Below are positions 9,699 to 18,075 of a stretch of DNA of 64,000 bases, one piece after another. A program made the translations under genes and the position numbers. Position 1 is the first letter of the stretch; every line of letters begins with the position of its first letter. A model generated the notes under the pieces. The model did no database searches, had not been told where the DNA came from, and saw nothing but the letters and a program-made list of their open reading frames with translations. Location: the NCBI RefSeq assembly GCF_003987655.1, contig NZ_NGKC01000007.1, positions 62,001 to 126,000 of the forward strand, in the 5' to 3' direction. The DNA comes from Vagococcus acidifermentans (GTDB taxonomy: Bacteria; Bacillota; Bacilli; Lactobacillales; Vagococcaceae).

Positions 9699-9727
9699 AT
9701 CATATCACTTGCGTAATTTTATTTCAA
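9699..9727 (-). promoter_or_regulatory. Promoter of the murQ-kinase-mupG-anmK-murR operon
   Basis: Minus strand: TTGAAA (9722-9727), 17-nt spacer, TATGAT (9699-9704), with an extra TG just upstream of the -10. The leader before the murQ start is about 70 nt. Confidence 0.75.
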
Positions 9728-9765
9728 TCTTTTTATAAAAAATAAGTAACATTTAAATCAAAAAG

Positions 9766-9778
9766 GAAATTTAATTTC
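9766..9778. promoter_or_regulatory. Candidate MurR operator 1
   Basis: GAAATTTAATTTC is a perfect palindrome around a central T; with flanks it extends to a 21-bp inverted repeat (9762-9782) with one mismatched pair. It lies between the two divergent promoters. The GAAAT...ATTTC form repeats at 9799-9810. Confidence 0.5.
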
Positions 9779-9796
9779 TTTTTTTACAAAAATGTG

Positions 9797-9824
9797 TTGA
9801 AATATATTTCTTTGAGTGTATACT
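9797..9824 (+). promoter_or_regulatory. Promoter of the small membrane protein-EIIC operon
   Basis: TTGAAA (9797-9802), 16-nt spacer, TATACT (9819-9824). The -35 hexamer overlaps candidate operator 2. Confidence 0.7.
9799..9810. promoter_or_regulatory. Candidate MurR operator 2
   Basis: GAAATATATTTC is a perfect 12-bp palindrome that includes part of the -35 box of the plus-strand promoter. Its centre lies about 32-33 bp from that of operator 1, close to three helical turns, which would put two dimers on the same face of the DNA. Confidence 0.5.
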
Positions 9825-9899
9825 TGAGTTATGGAAACATCATGCCAAAAGATTATTGTGTTATCCAGTTCTACTTTCAACAACAGGAGGTGAAATTGA

Positions 9900-10208
9900 T
9901 TGGGGTTTAAAAATGAAGGAGAAACCGTTATCCCGAAGTTTTCTATTAAGAGTGCTTTTCTGCTATTTTTATCCGGCTTAGTCGGCGGAGTTGCATTGCC
10001 TTACTTATTCTACATCCTAAATCTTAAGTTTACACTAGCCATTCTTTTCTTCTTACCATTGTGTTTTTCATTAAGCTTGGGATACAGTATGTTTTTTATC
10101 GAAACTAAATCCGGATTTTGCAAACGCTTTTGGATTACCACTATCTGTTCTTTTGTCGTATTAACAGCACTTGCATACATTTGGTTGTTTAAAGGAATTA
10201 TTTTTTAA
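9900..10208 (+). CDS. Uncharacterised small membrane protein preceding PTS EIIC
   Basis: I do not recognise this 102-residue protein. It has a short charged N-terminus followed by three hydrophobic segments (about residues 18-40, 44-65 and 79-100), with Lys/Arg clusters between the second and third. Start: TTG at 9900, 9 nt after a perfect AGGAGG; the nearby ATG at 9913 is out of frame, so the ribosome binding site decides the start. It lies 15 bp before the EIIC gene and shares its promoter, so it may be an accessory subunit of that transporter. It shows no EIIA or EIIB motif. Confidence 0.72.
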   Translation: MGFKNEGETVIPKFSIKSAFLLFLSGLVGGVALPYLFYILNLKFTLAILFFLPLCFSLSLGYSMFFIETKSGFCKRFWITTICSFVVLTALAYIWLFKGIIF

Positions 10209-10223
10209 AAAAGGAGTGTCATC

Positions 10224-11519
10224 ATGTTAGAAAAATTCACTAACTTCATTGAACAAAAAATGGCTGGTCCAATGAACAAATTGGCAAACCAGCGTCACTT
10301 AAGAGCCATACGTGACGGAATTATCGCCACACTGCCGTTAATTATTATCGGGTCGTTTTTCCTGATTGTCGCATTCCCGCCGCTGCCGGCAAGCTGGGGA
10401 ATCTCCCAGTTTCTTACCGAAAATGCCGCAACGATTTTATTGCCTTACCGGATGACGATGTATATCATGTCGCTGTATGCAACATTCGGCATCGGCGCCA
10501 GTTTGGCAAAATCTTATGGACTGGATGTTATTTCAGGTGGTATCCTGGCAACAATTGCATTCCTTCTGACATTTATACCTGTTAACATCCCGCCAGAAGC
10601 AGCTGAAGCAGCAGGCACAGCCGGATTTGTTCTGCCAATGGCAAACTTGGGCGGAGGCGGCATGTTTGTCGGAATCATTGTATCGATTTTAGCTATTGAA
10701 ATCTACCGTCTGACGGACAAATCAAAATTTAAAATTACCATGCCTGAACAAGTACCGCCAGCTGTTGCACGGTCATTTGAATCACTAACACCAACACTGA
10801 TTGTTATTCTTGGTATTTCTACTATTACTTATTTCCTTGGTTTCGACTGGCATTCTGCTATTGCAAAAGTCGTGGGACCATTGGTACACGCTGCCGATAC
10901 ACTGCCGAGTGTCCTGCTGTTGATTTTCCTGATTACATTCTTCTGGTCATTCGGAATCCACGGCGTTTCAATTATCGGCTCAATTGCCCGCCCATTATGG
11001 CTGCAGCTGCTTGAAGGCAACACATCGGCTCTTGCCGCCGGCGAGGCATTGCCAAGTATTGGTGCAGAACCATTTTATCAGTGGTTCATCTGGATTGGCG
11101 GTTCCGGTTGTACAATCGGTTTGGCTATTCTATTGGCCTTTACAGCTAAATCAAAATACGGCTCAAAATTAGGGAAAGCCGTCTTGACACCATCGATTTT
11201 CAATATCAATGAGCCGGTTATTTTCGGTGTACCGATTGTATTGAACCCGATATTGATGGTACCATTCGTACTGACACCGATGATTTGTGCGACAATTGCT
11301 TGGTTTGTGACAAAAGCCGGTTTAGTTAATGCTGTGACTGTTACAGCACCATGGACATTGCCTGGACCGATTGGCGCCTTTCTGGCAACCGGCGGTGACT
11401 GGCGTGCCGCAGTGCTGAATGTCGTGCTGATTATCGTGTCGATTGTCTGCTACTACCCATTCGTAAAAATGTACGACAACAATGAACTTGCCAAAGAACG
11501 GGGCGAAGTGCAAGCATAG
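10224..11519 (+). CDS. PTS sugar transporter EIIC, lactose/cellobiose (CelB) family
   Basis: A 431-residue membrane permease of the lactose/cellobiose PTS family, which passes a sugar that is phosphorylated by an EIIB partner. Seen: MNKLANQRHLRAIRDGIIATLPLIIIGSFFLI near the N-terminus, several strongly hydrophobic helices, SFGIHGVSIIGSIARPLW, and FNINEPVIFGVPIVLNPIL, the family's substrate-site signature. No EIIA or EIIB domain is fused or adjacent, so it must borrow them from elsewhere. Ribosome binding site AAAGGAG 7 nt before ATG. Being divergent from murQ-mupG, with shared operators, it probably imports a MurNAc- or GlcNAc-containing disaccharide, in place of the usual glucose-family MurP. 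The substrate is inferred from context only. Confidence 0.9.
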   Translation: MLEKFTNFIEQKMAGPMNKLANQRHLRAIRDGIIATLPLIIIGSFFLIVAFPPLPASWGISQFLTENAATILLPYRMTMYIMSLYATFGIGASLAKSYGLDVISGGILATIAFLLTFIPVNIPPEAAEAAGTAGFVLPMANLGGGGMFVGIIVSILAIEIYRLTDKSKFKITMPEQVPPAVARSFESLTPTLIVILGISTITYFLGFDWHSAIAKVVGPLVHAADTLPSVLLLIFLITFFWSFGIHGVSIIGSIARPLWLQLLEGNTSALAAGEALPSIGAEPFYQWFIWIGGSGCTIGLAILLAFTAKSKYGSKLGKAVLTPSIFNINEPVIFGVPIVLNPILMVPFVLTPMICATIAWFVTKAGLVNAVTVTAPWTLPGPIGAFLATGGDWRAAVLNVVLIIVSIVCYYPFVKMYDNNELAKERGEVQA

Positions 11520-11533
11520 CAACTAGATTTATC

Positions 11534-11570
11534 TAAAAAAGACTGCGCAACTCGTGCGACAGTCTTTTTT
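11534..11570. terminator. Bidirectional terminator between EIIC and copB
   Basis: AAAAAAGACTGCGCA (left arm) pairs with TGCG-A-CAGTCTTTTTT (right arm, one bulged base) around a 5-nt loop, flanked by an A-run and a T-run. It serves both convergent genes. Confidence 0.85.
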
Positions 11571-13631
11571 TTATTCATTTATCCGCAGCAGCATGGCATT
11601 GACAGCCACTATCACGGTACTTAAAGACATCAAGACCGCTCCCACTGCCGGGCTCAATATGAGGCCGGCCTTTGCCAACACGCCGGCAGCCAGCGGGATG
11701 GCGATGATATTGTAGCCTGCTCCCCACCATAAATTCTGAATCATTTTGCGTGAAGTATTTTTCGCAAGCGACAATAAATGGATGATATCAGCCGGGTCAC
11801 TTTTCACCAATACCACATCGGCCGAGTCCACTGCGACATCAGTGCCGGCACCGATCGCCACACCCACATCCGCTCTGGCCAGACTCGGCGCATCATTGAC
11901 ACCGTCACCGACCATCATGACAATGTGGCCATCTGCCTGATAATTTTTGATTATTGTTTCTTTGTCCTCAGGCAGCAGTCTGCTGTGGACTTGCGAAATG
12001 CCCAGCTTTTCTGCAACAAGATGTGCAACCTGATCGTTATCGCCAGTCAACATAACAGGTTGGATGCCTTGATTTTTCAGGACAGCAATCATGTCTTTTG
12101 CTTCATATTTGATTTGATCGCCTTGAGCAACCAGCCCGAGCACTTGATCATCCCGGGTTAAAAAGCTGACCGTATTGCCCCGGCGCGATAATTCGGTGAA
12201 CAAGGCTTTGTCATAGGGCAGCTGATGCTCATCCAAATAACCGGCACTCGTCACGCGGACTGTTGCGCCGTCCACCATTCCCACGAGTCCTACTCCTGCA
12301 ATGTTTTGCACATCTGCAGCCTGCGGGATGGCCAGCTCCAGTTTTTCCGCCGCTTGAACGATCCCCTTGGCAAGCGGATGATTTGAATTTTTTTCCAGGG
12401 CCGCCAGCCACGCCAGAACGCCGTGGTCTGTCCACTCGCTTGCCAAAGACGTCACCTCATTGACCGAGAAGTTCCCTTCTGTCAATGTACCGGTTTTGTC
12501 CATCATCACCACATCGACTGTTTTGGCAACTTCAAGCACTTGCCGCTTTTTAATCAGCAGACCATTCTTGGCGCCCAGCGATGTTGAACGGGCGACAACC
12601 AGCGGAATCGCTAACCCCAACGCATGGGGACACGCAATGACCAGTACTGTAACCAGCCGCTCCAGTGCAACAGACACGTCTCCGCTGACTGCCAGCCAGA
12701 CCGCAAATGCCAGCAAACCGACAAACAAGGCCACATAAAACAGCCATTTTGCAACTCTGTCCGACAAACTTTCGATACGGGATTTTTCAGACTGCGCCTG
12801 TTTGACCAAAGCCATCACTTGGGACAGATACCCCGACTCGCCCGTCCCCGTCACTTTGATGGTAATAGTGCCGGACCCGTTGACCGACCCGCCGAAAACA
12901 CTGTCGTTCACAGATTTAAACACGTCTTTCGCCTCGCCAGTTATCATGGCTTCGTTCACATTTGTCTGACCGGAAACGATGACACCGTCGGCCGGTATTT
13001 TTCCGCCGGCTTTGACCAGCAGTTTTGTACCGATTTGCACGTCCGTGAGCGGCACTTCTTTCGTCCGTCCTTCTTCATCTATCACCGTGGCTTCACCCGG
13101 CAAAAGCTGCGCCATCTTTTTTAGCGCATCGCCCGCATTACTGACTGCATTCATTTCAATCCAGTGGCCAAGCAGCATAATCAAAATCAAAGTGGCGAGC
13201 TCCCAGAAAAAGTCCATCACGTGCGCGCTGGCATGGAAGAAATGATTGTTGACAAACGCATACAAGCTGTACACGTAGGACACAGAAATCCCCAAAGAAA
13301 TCAGCGTCATCATCGCCGGACTTTTCTGCTGCAGTTCCATCTTAGCACCTTGCAAAAACGGCATGCCGCCGTAGAAAAACAAAACGGTTGCCAATATCAG
13401 CACAAGATAATCGGAGCCTTCAAACGTGAATTGAAAAGGAAGCGATAATCCCATCATCGGCGATAAGATGATAATAGGTATCCCCAACAAGCAAGAAATA
13501 ATAAATTTCTGCTTTAAATTTCCCATATGTCCCATATGCATCGAATGTTCGTGCGGCTGATGCCCGTCGTCATGCATCTGCATGTGCTGTGTGTGAGCAC
13601 CATGTTCATGGCCATGATGATGTTCAGTCAT
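11571..13631 (-). CDS. copB: Copper-exporting P-type ATPase, CopB type
   Basis: A 686-residue P1B-type ATPase of the inner membrane. Seen: a His/Met-rich N-terminus with 13 His in residues 4-35 instead of a CxxC metal domain, the CPH membrane motif ([15 protein letters not shown]), the phosphorylation site DKTGTLTEG, the TGDN nucleotide-domain motif and [23 protein letters not shown] plus a His-rich tail is the pattern of Enterococcus hirae CopB, a copper/silver exporter. Start: ATG at 13631, 8 nt after GGAGAG; a GTG three codons upstream lies next to the ribosome binding site. It stands alone, with no copY, copZ or copA beside it, and an inverted repeat lies just upstream. Confidence 0.9.
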   Translation of the reverse strand: MTEHHHGHEHGAHTQHMQMHDDGHQPHEHSMHMGHMGNLKQKFIISCLLGIPIIILSPMMGLSLPFQFTFEGSDYLVLILATVLFFYGGMPFLQGAKMELQQKSPAMMTLISLGISVSYVYSLYAFVNNHFFHASAHVMDFFWELATLILIMLLGHWIEMNAVSNAGDALKKMAQLLPGEATVIDEEGRTKEVPLTDVQIGTKLLVKAGGKIPADGVIVSGQTNVNEAMITGEAKDVFKSVNDSVFGGSVNGSGTITIKVTGTGESGYLSQVMALVKQAQSEKSRIESLSDRVAKWLFYVALFVGLLAFAVWLAVSGDVSVALERLVTVLVIACPHALGLAIPLVVARSTSLGAKNGLLIKKRQVLEVAKTVDVVMMDKTGTLTEGNFSVNEVTSLASEWTDHGVLAWLAALEKNSNHPLAKGIVQAAEKLELAIPQAADVQNIAGVGLVGMVDGATVRVTSAGYLDEHQLPYDKALFTELSRRGNTVSFLTRDDQVLGLVAQGDQIKYEAKDMIAVLKNQGIQPVMLTGDNDQVAHLVAEKLGISQVHSRLLPEDKETIIKNYQADGHIVMMVGDGVNDAPSLARADVGVAIGAGTDVAVDSADVVLVKSDPADIIHLLSLAKNTSRKMIQNLWWGAGYNIIAIPLAAGVLAKAGLILSPAVGAVLMSLSTVIVAVNAMLLRINE

Positions 13632-13657
13632 AATTATCACTCTCCAATACCAAATTT

Positions 13658-13689
13658 ATTTGTTGTACCTCTATTTTACGGCAACAAAT
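13658..13689 (-). promoter_or_regulatory. Inverted repeat upstream of copB
   Basis: ATTTGTTG (13658-13665) and CAACAAAT (13682-13689) form 8-bp arms around 16 nt. They bracket a TAAAAT that could be the copB -10 on the minus strand. The repeat lacks the TACAnnTGTA core of CopY operators. Confidence 0.35.
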
Positions 13690-13738
13690 TTGAAATTGGT
13701 AATATTATGGACGGCCTGCCAGCCTGCTGGTCTGTTGC

Positions 13739-13774
13739 TAAAAAAAACGGGAAAACAGTTTCCCGTTTTCCCGT
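13739..13774 (-). terminator. Terminator of the siderophore transporter operon
   Basis: Minus-strand perfect 10-bp stem ACGGGAAAAC/GTTTTCCCGT with an 8-nt loop, then a run of eight T. It lies 12 nt beyond the binding-protein stop. Confidence 0.9.
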
Positions 13775-13786
13775 ATCAGTCTATCG

Positions 13787-14755
13787 TTAGTCAAATGCCT
13801 TTGCTACGTCTTTAATCATCAGCTCAGTCGATTCCAGTCCGCCGCCGGAAAGGTACCAGACATCCGGTGTCAGTGTGATGACCTGATTGTTTTTACCTGC
13901 ATTAGTCTGTTTGACTAATTCATTTTCAGCCACATTGTTTTTGCTGTCATCGCCGCCGATGGCTTTCGTCCGGTCAACGACAAACAAAATATCCGGATTC
14001 TTTTCCAGTACATATTCATACGAAACTTCTTGTCCGTGCGTCGACACTTCAATCTGGTCGTCCGCTTCTTTCACGCCAAAAGTATCGTGAATCAGACCGA
14101 AACGCGACCCGTGACCATAAGCCGACAACGACCCTTCATTGACCAGCGTGATGAGTGCTTTAGCATCACTTGCATCAGCTTTTTTCTTCAAATCGGAAAT
14201 TTGCGTCTCCAGCTCGTCAAGTTTTGCCTGTGCTTCTTTCTCCGCATCAAAAATACGTGCCAGTGTTTGGACATTTGTTTTAGTGGAACCCCACATATCA
14301 TCCGTCATAGCGGATAAATACAGCGTCGGCGCAATTTTTTCCAAATCCGCTTTGGCATCGCTTTGACGTCCGGAAATAATAATCAGCTCAGGCTGCAGCG
14401 CATTGATTTTTTCTAAATCCGGTTCCTTTATGCCGCCGGCAGATTCAAGATTGCCGTAGCTTTCCAAATAGGCCGGCAGAGATTCTGTCGGTACCGCCGT
14501 GACAGCCTTGTCTTTGCCCAGTGCCTTTAATGTATCCAAAACCCCCATATCAAATACCACGACATTTTTCGGATTGACAGGTACAGTGACATCATGGCCT
14601 TCACTGTCTTTTACTGCCAACTCCTGTTTTTCCTTGCCGGCAGCCTCTGAACTGCTTGTGCTGGTTGCCGTCTCTTTACCGTTAGTTGAACATCCTGCCA
14701 GAAACAGGCTGCCCATTGCTAGAATCGTTAAAAATCCAATCATCTTTTTTTTCAT
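13787..14755 (-). CDS. yclQ: Siderophore ABC transporter, substrate-binding lipoprotein (YclQ/FatB-like)
   Basis: A 322-residue binding protein anchored to the outer face of the membrane, which captures a ferric siderophore. Seen: lipoprotein signal peptide with lipobox LAGC (Cys about residue 22), a Ser/Thr/Glu-rich linker, then a class III periplasmic-binding fold (VVVFDMGVLDTLKALG, PELIIISGRQS, the long helix IFDAEKEAQAKLDELETQISDLKKKA, and NPDILFVVDRTKAIGG). Order permease-permease-ATPase-binding protein matches B. subtilis yclNOPQ (petrobactin-type catecholates). It is the last gene of the operon, 11 bp after the ATPase. The exact siderophore is not readable. Confidence 0.87.
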   Translation of the reverse strand: MKKKMIGFLTILAMGSLFLAGCSTNGKETATSTSSSEAAGKEKQELAVKDSEGHDVTVPVNPKNVVVFDMGVLDTLKALGKDKAVTAVPTESLPAYLESYGNLESAGGIKEPDLEKINALQPELIIISGRQSDAKADLEKIAPTLYLSAMTDDMWGSTKTNVQTLARIFDAEKEAQAKLDELETQISDLKKKADASDAKALITLVNEGSLSAYGHGSRFGLIHDTFGVKEADDQIEVSTHGQEVSYEYVLEKNPDILFVVDRTKAIGGDDSKNNVAENELVKQTNAGKNNQVITLTPDVWYLSGGGLESTELMIKDVAKAFD

Positions 14756-14766
14756 GTATCTGTCCC

Positions 14767-15531
14767 CTATTCATTAAAATATAAACAAAAACGTTTACCG
14801 TCCAATTCGCAAATACGAAGATTCATTTCATACAATTCATCTAGAACTTCTTTGGTTATGATATCCTCAGTCGGCCCCTGGGCAAAAATCTGCCCGTCTT
14901 TCATCGCAACAATTTCATCCGCATAACTCGCAGCAAAATTTATGTCATGGAGAACAATCACAATCGTCTTGTCAAACTCCGACACCAGCCTGACCATCGT
15001 CTTCATCAACTGGACCGCATGATTCATGTCCAGATTATTCAACGGTTCGTCCAAAAAAATATACTCTGTGTCCTGTGCCAATACCATAGCAATATATGCC
15101 CGCTGCAGCTGACCGCCCGACAGCGTATTGATGTATTCATTTTGCAGAGACGACAATCCCAGATAGCTCAAGACCTTGTCGATTTGGTGCTGGTCTGCTG
15201 ACGTCAAACGGCCCTTGCTGTGAGGAAAGCGGCCAAAAGCGACCAGCTCCCTCACAGTCAATTTCAGCTGAACCGTATTCGCTTGTTTCAAAATCGACAA
15301 CCGCTTGGAAAGGTCGTTCGTGTGCCAGGCTTTGACTTCTGTGCCGTCAAGATAAATCCCGCCGCTGTCTTTGGGTATCAAACGGCTCATCATTGACAGC
15401 AGAGTACTTTTGCCTGCGCCGTTAGGTCCAATGAAAGCTGTCAACTTCCCCTTTTTTAATCGGAGGTCAACATGTGTCACCACTTGTTTCTCACCGTATT
15501 TTTTTGATACTTCTTTGACATCCATCAGCAT
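14767..15531 (-). CDS. yclP: Siderophore ABC transporter ATP-binding protein (YclP-like)
   Basis: A 254-residue ABC ATPase that powers ferric-siderophore import at the cytosolic face of the membrane. Seen: Walker A GPNGAGKST, Q-loop ILKQANTVQ, signature LSGGQLQRAYIAMVLAQ, Walker B YIFLDEPLNNLD and the H-loop VLHDINFA. The start ATG overlaps the last base of the yclO-like stop (TGATG), and the ribosome binding site AAGGAGAGG lies inside that gene. A second ATG two codons on is possible. Confidence 0.92.
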   Translation of the reverse strand: MLMDVKEVSKKYGEKQVVTHVDLRLKKGKLTAFIGPNGAGKSTLLSMMSRLIPKDSGGIYLDGTEVKAWHTNDLSKRLSILKQANTVQLKLTVRELVAFGRFPHSKGRLTSADQHQIDKVLSYLGLSSLQNEYINTLSGGQLQRAYIAMVLAQDTEYIFLDEPLNNLDMNHAVQLMKTMVRLVSEFDKTIVIVLHDINFAASYADEIVAMKDGQIFAQGPTEDIITKEVLDELYEMNLRICELDGKRFCLYFNE

Positions 15532-16496
15532 CAGCCTCTCCTTTCTCGCAGCAGTTTGCCGATAAAATACACACCGCCGACAAATTCAATCACTATACTT
15601 AATGTTGTATTCAGGTGAAACACCTGCTCCACCAGAAATTGCCCGAAAATCAACAGAAACACACTGATCAGACCGCCTGCCAAAAAAAGCTGCCGGTGCC
15701 GGAATGTGCCCATATATTGATAGGTCAGATTGGCAACGATAAAACCGAGAAACGTTACCGGCCCGACCAGAGCCGTTGAAACTGCCACACCGAGGCTGAT
15801 CAGGAAAAACAGCAGTACCCTGAGCCGGCGGACATTGATGCCGAGATTGACAGCCTGGTCATAGCCGAGATGCAGCACATCCAGCTTCGCAGCCAGCCGC
15901 CACAAACCGACGGCCACCATGCCCAACAGCAGAAACGAAACAAACAGCAGCGACACATTGACATTTCCAAAACTTGCGAACAGCCTGCCTTGCAGTTTAT
16001 CGTATTCGTTAGGGTCCATGACAACTTGCAAAAAGGTGCTGGCACTGTTGAACAAGGTGCCCAACACCATGCCGATCATCAACAGCAAATACAAATCCTG
16101 CCTCTCACCGCGCATCAGCAGCATGAACAACAGCATACTCAGCGCAACCATCACAACCACATTGCTGAAAAACAATAGCGGACTGGCTGATGTGATTGCT
16201 TCCGGTGCTGTCCCCAACGAGAAAAACAGCAGTGTCTGAATCAACACATACAGCGAATCAAACCCGAGGATGCTGGGTGTCAGGAAATGATTGTGACTCA
16301 CCGTCTGGAACGTAATCGTTGAAAAGCTGGTGGCGGCACCGACCAGCATAAATGCAAGAATTTTACGACCTCTCAGTTCCAGCGCAAACTCCCAGTTCCC
16401 GTAAGTCTGAAATGTCAGGAATAACAGTATGACCGCCGCATTCATGAGCAGCAGCAATACGATTTTGCCGGCAGGAGATAAGTGCTTGGCTCTCAT
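15531..16496 (-). CDS. yclO: Siderophore ABC transporter permease 2 (YclO-like, FecCD family)
   Basis: A 321-residue integral-membrane permease of the FecCD/BtuC family, with about nine hydrophobic helices. Seen: RGRKILAFMLVGAATSFSTITFQTVSHNHFLTPSILGFDSLYVL, which matches the family's conserved second segment, and GPVTFLGFIVANLTYQYMGTFRHRQLF near the C-terminus (coupling-helix region). It overlaps the first permease gene by 4 bp (ATGA), which implies coupled synthesis of the heterodimer. Confidence 0.9.
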   Translation of the reverse strand: MRAKHLSPAGKIVLLLLMNAAVILLFLTFQTYGNWEFALELRGRKILAFMLVGAATSFSTITFQTVSHNHFLTPSILGFDSLYVLIQTLLFFSLGTAPEAITSASPLLFFSNVVVMVALSMLLFMLLMRGERQDLYLLLMIGMVLGTLFNSASTFLQVVMDPNEYDKLQGRLFASFGNVNVSLLFVSFLLLGMVAVGLWRLAAKLDVLHLGYDQAVNLGINVRRLRVLLFFLISLGVAVSTALVGPVTFLGFIVANLTYQYMGTFRHRQLFLAGGLISVFLLIFGQFLVEQVFHLNTTLSIVIEFVGGVYFIGKLLRERRG

Positions 16497-17440
16497 GTCC
16501 GTGCCCCCCTTGCCAGAAGATAAACAAAGAGGATGCTGCCCAATACGCCGACAATCAGACTGACCGGAATTTCGTACGGTTTAATCAGCACCCGGGACAA
16601 AATGTCACACGCCAGCAAAAAAATACTGCCTGACAATGCCGTCAGCCACAACGTTTGTTTGATTTGGTCACCGTAAAACAACGCCACGATGTTCGGCACG
16701 ACAATCCCCAAAAACGGCAAGTTGCCGATGGTGACTAAAATGACACTGCTGGCCAGAGCAACAATCCCCAAACCAATCAGCTGCGTGCGCCGGTAATTAA
16801 GCCCCACAGTGGTCGCCAAGTCCTCCCCAAGACCCGCGATAGTAAACCGGTAGGCATACACGTACGTCACGATAAACAGAGGAACCGTCACATAAATCAA
16901 CTCATAGTCGCCGCGCACAACTGTGGAAAAATTTCCCTGCAGCCAAGATGAGATATTTTGAATCAACTGAAACTGGTACGCAAAAAATGTCACAACCGAC
17001 CCGATAACATTGCCGAACATGACACCAATCAGCGGCACTGTGACCTGATTCTTTTGCGGCAGAAAGCGAATCAGCTGAATAAAAAGCATGGTCCCGATGA
17101 ACGCAAAAATAAATGCTACCAATGACCGCATAAAAATCGAGCTGTTCGGCATAAACAGCATCACCACAACCATTCCCAGACGCGCACTGTCAGACGTTCC
17201 CGCAGTCGTTGGGGAGACAAATTTATTTTGCGTCAAATGCTGCATAATCAGCCCGCACACACTCGTGGTTGCGCCGGCGATAATCAGGCTGATGGTACGC
17301 GGCACACGAACGCCCCACAACACGGTCTGCTGCAGCTCCGTCAAACGGCCGATATCTTGGATTGGAATACTGTGAACACCGACAAATAAGGAAAAAACGG
17401 CCAAAAAAAGAAAGGTAAATGACATATATGTTTGTTTCAA
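16493..17440 (-). CDS. yclN: Siderophore ABC transporter permease 1 (YclN-like, FecCD family)
   Basis: A 315-residue FecCD-family permease, partner of the next gene in a heterodimeric iron-siderophore channel. Seen: LWGVRVPRTISLIIAGATTSVCGLIMQHLTQNKFVSPTTAGTSDSARLG and NLPFLGIVVPNIVALFYGDQIKQTLW, both classic for the family. Start: TTG at 17440 with AAGGA 9 nt upstream; the first in-frame ATG (17425) has no ribosome binding site. First gene of the operon, directly behind a near-perfect Fur box, so expression should rise under iron shortage. Confidence 0.9.
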   Translation of the reverse strand: MKQTYMSFTFLFLAVFSLFVGVHSIPIQDIGRLTELQQTVLWGVRVPRTISLIIAGATTSVCGLIMQHLTQNKFVSPTTAGTSDSARLGMVVVMLFMPNSSIFMRSLVAFIFAFIGTMLFIQLIRFLPQKNQVTVPLIGVMFGNVIGSVVTFFAYQFQLIQNISSWLQGNFSTVVRGDYELIYVTVPLFIVTYVYAYRFTIAGLGEDLATTVGLNYRRTQLIGLGIVALASSVILVTIGNLPFLGIVVPNIVALFYGDQIKQTLWLTALSGSIFLLACDILSRVLIKPYEIPVSLIVGVLGSILFVYLLARGART

Positions 17441-17460
17441 TCGAACACATCCTTCTCATT

Positions 17461-17479
17461 GATAACGATTATCATTATC
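17461..17479. promoter_or_regulatory. Fur box in front of the siderophore operon
   Basis: GATAACGATTATCATTATC matches the 19-bp Fur consensus GATAATGATAATCATTATC at 17 of 19 positions. It lies between the -10 (17486-17491) and the yclN-like start, where bound Fur would block transcription. Confidence 0.85.
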
Positions 17480-17485
17480 ACGTTA

Positions 17486-17514
17486 AGTTTAACCAATAAA
17501 TCACAAAAAAGCAA
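17486..17514 (-). promoter_or_regulatory. Promoter of the siderophore transporter operon
   Basis: Minus strand: TTGCTT (17509-17514), 17-nt spacer, TAAACT (17486-17491). Both hexamers are 4/6. The Fur box begins 6 bp downstream of the -10. Confidence 0.6.
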
Positions 17515-17560
17515 TCTTTTTTTTATTTCCCCGAAAAAGCAAATGCTGACCAGCAGTTTG

Positions 17561-17569
17561 TGATATAAT
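17561..17569 (+). promoter_or_regulatory. Extended -10 promoter of yueI
   Basis: TGA-TATAAT: a perfect -10 with the extended TGn motif, 33 nt before the ATG. No clear -35. Confidence 0.65.
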
Positions 17570-17602
17570 TAAGTAACATATCTGCAAGCGGGAGGAGCAT
17601 TT

Positions 17603-18061
17603 ATGGAAAAAAACTCTGTTCAGCAACATCTGGACAAAGGCATGTACGGTACACCAAAACTCAAACCTGAAGAACAGCAAAAGTATCTCGGCACATTTCG
17701 CGAGCGGGTCATCCTGGCGCTGACGATTCCTGAGACACAGGAACAACGACACAAAGCATACCTGAAAAAAACGATGCAGACCCATTCCGGTCACATCTTG
17801 CTGATTAATGCCAATATTCAACAAACGGCACAGGACAGCTTGATTGCCATCGCCACGGAAGCCGGCACGATGTTCCGTGTGCTGGACACAGACGCCTCTA
17901 ACCAAGAAACGATGGGCGCCGTTTATGCAGCGGATACTGCCGTGGATGTCAAAAACATTACTGTTCCTGAACAAGCTGCTTCGCCGTCTGTTTCTCCTCC
18001 GCCAGCAGACACCCAGGAAACACCAAAAAAGAAATCATTTTGGAGCAGGATATTTTTTTAG
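17603..18061 (+). CDS. yueI: YueI family protein (DUF1694)
   Basis: A 152-residue cytosolic protein of the YueI family, widespread in Bacilli and of unknown function. Seen: VQQHLDKGMYGTPKLKPEEQQKYLGTFRERVILALT, which matches the family's conserved N-terminal block, then a SGHILLINANI strand and a DTDASNQETMGAVYAAD segment. The tail (about residues 122-145) is Pro/Ser/Lys-rich and looks disordered, and ends in KKKSFWSRIFF, an amphipathic basic-aromatic stretch that could touch the membrane. Ribosome binding site GGGAGGAG precedes the ATG by about 6 nt. It is co-transcribed with the next gene. Confidence 0.85.
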   Translation: MEKNSVQQHLDKGMYGTPKLKPEEQQKYLGTFRERVILALTIPETQEQRHKAYLKKTMQTHSGHILLINANIQQTAQDSLIAIATEAGTMFRVLDTDASNQETMGAVYAADTAVDVKNITVPEQAASPSVSPPPADTQETPKKKSFWSRIFF

Positions 18062-18075
18062 AAGGAGTGGTTGAT

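Noticed and set aside
9621-9899. CcpA (cre) site in the amino-sugar divergent region
   Set aside because: I found no match to TGWAANCGNTNWCA on either strand; the palindromes there fit an RpiR-type operator better.
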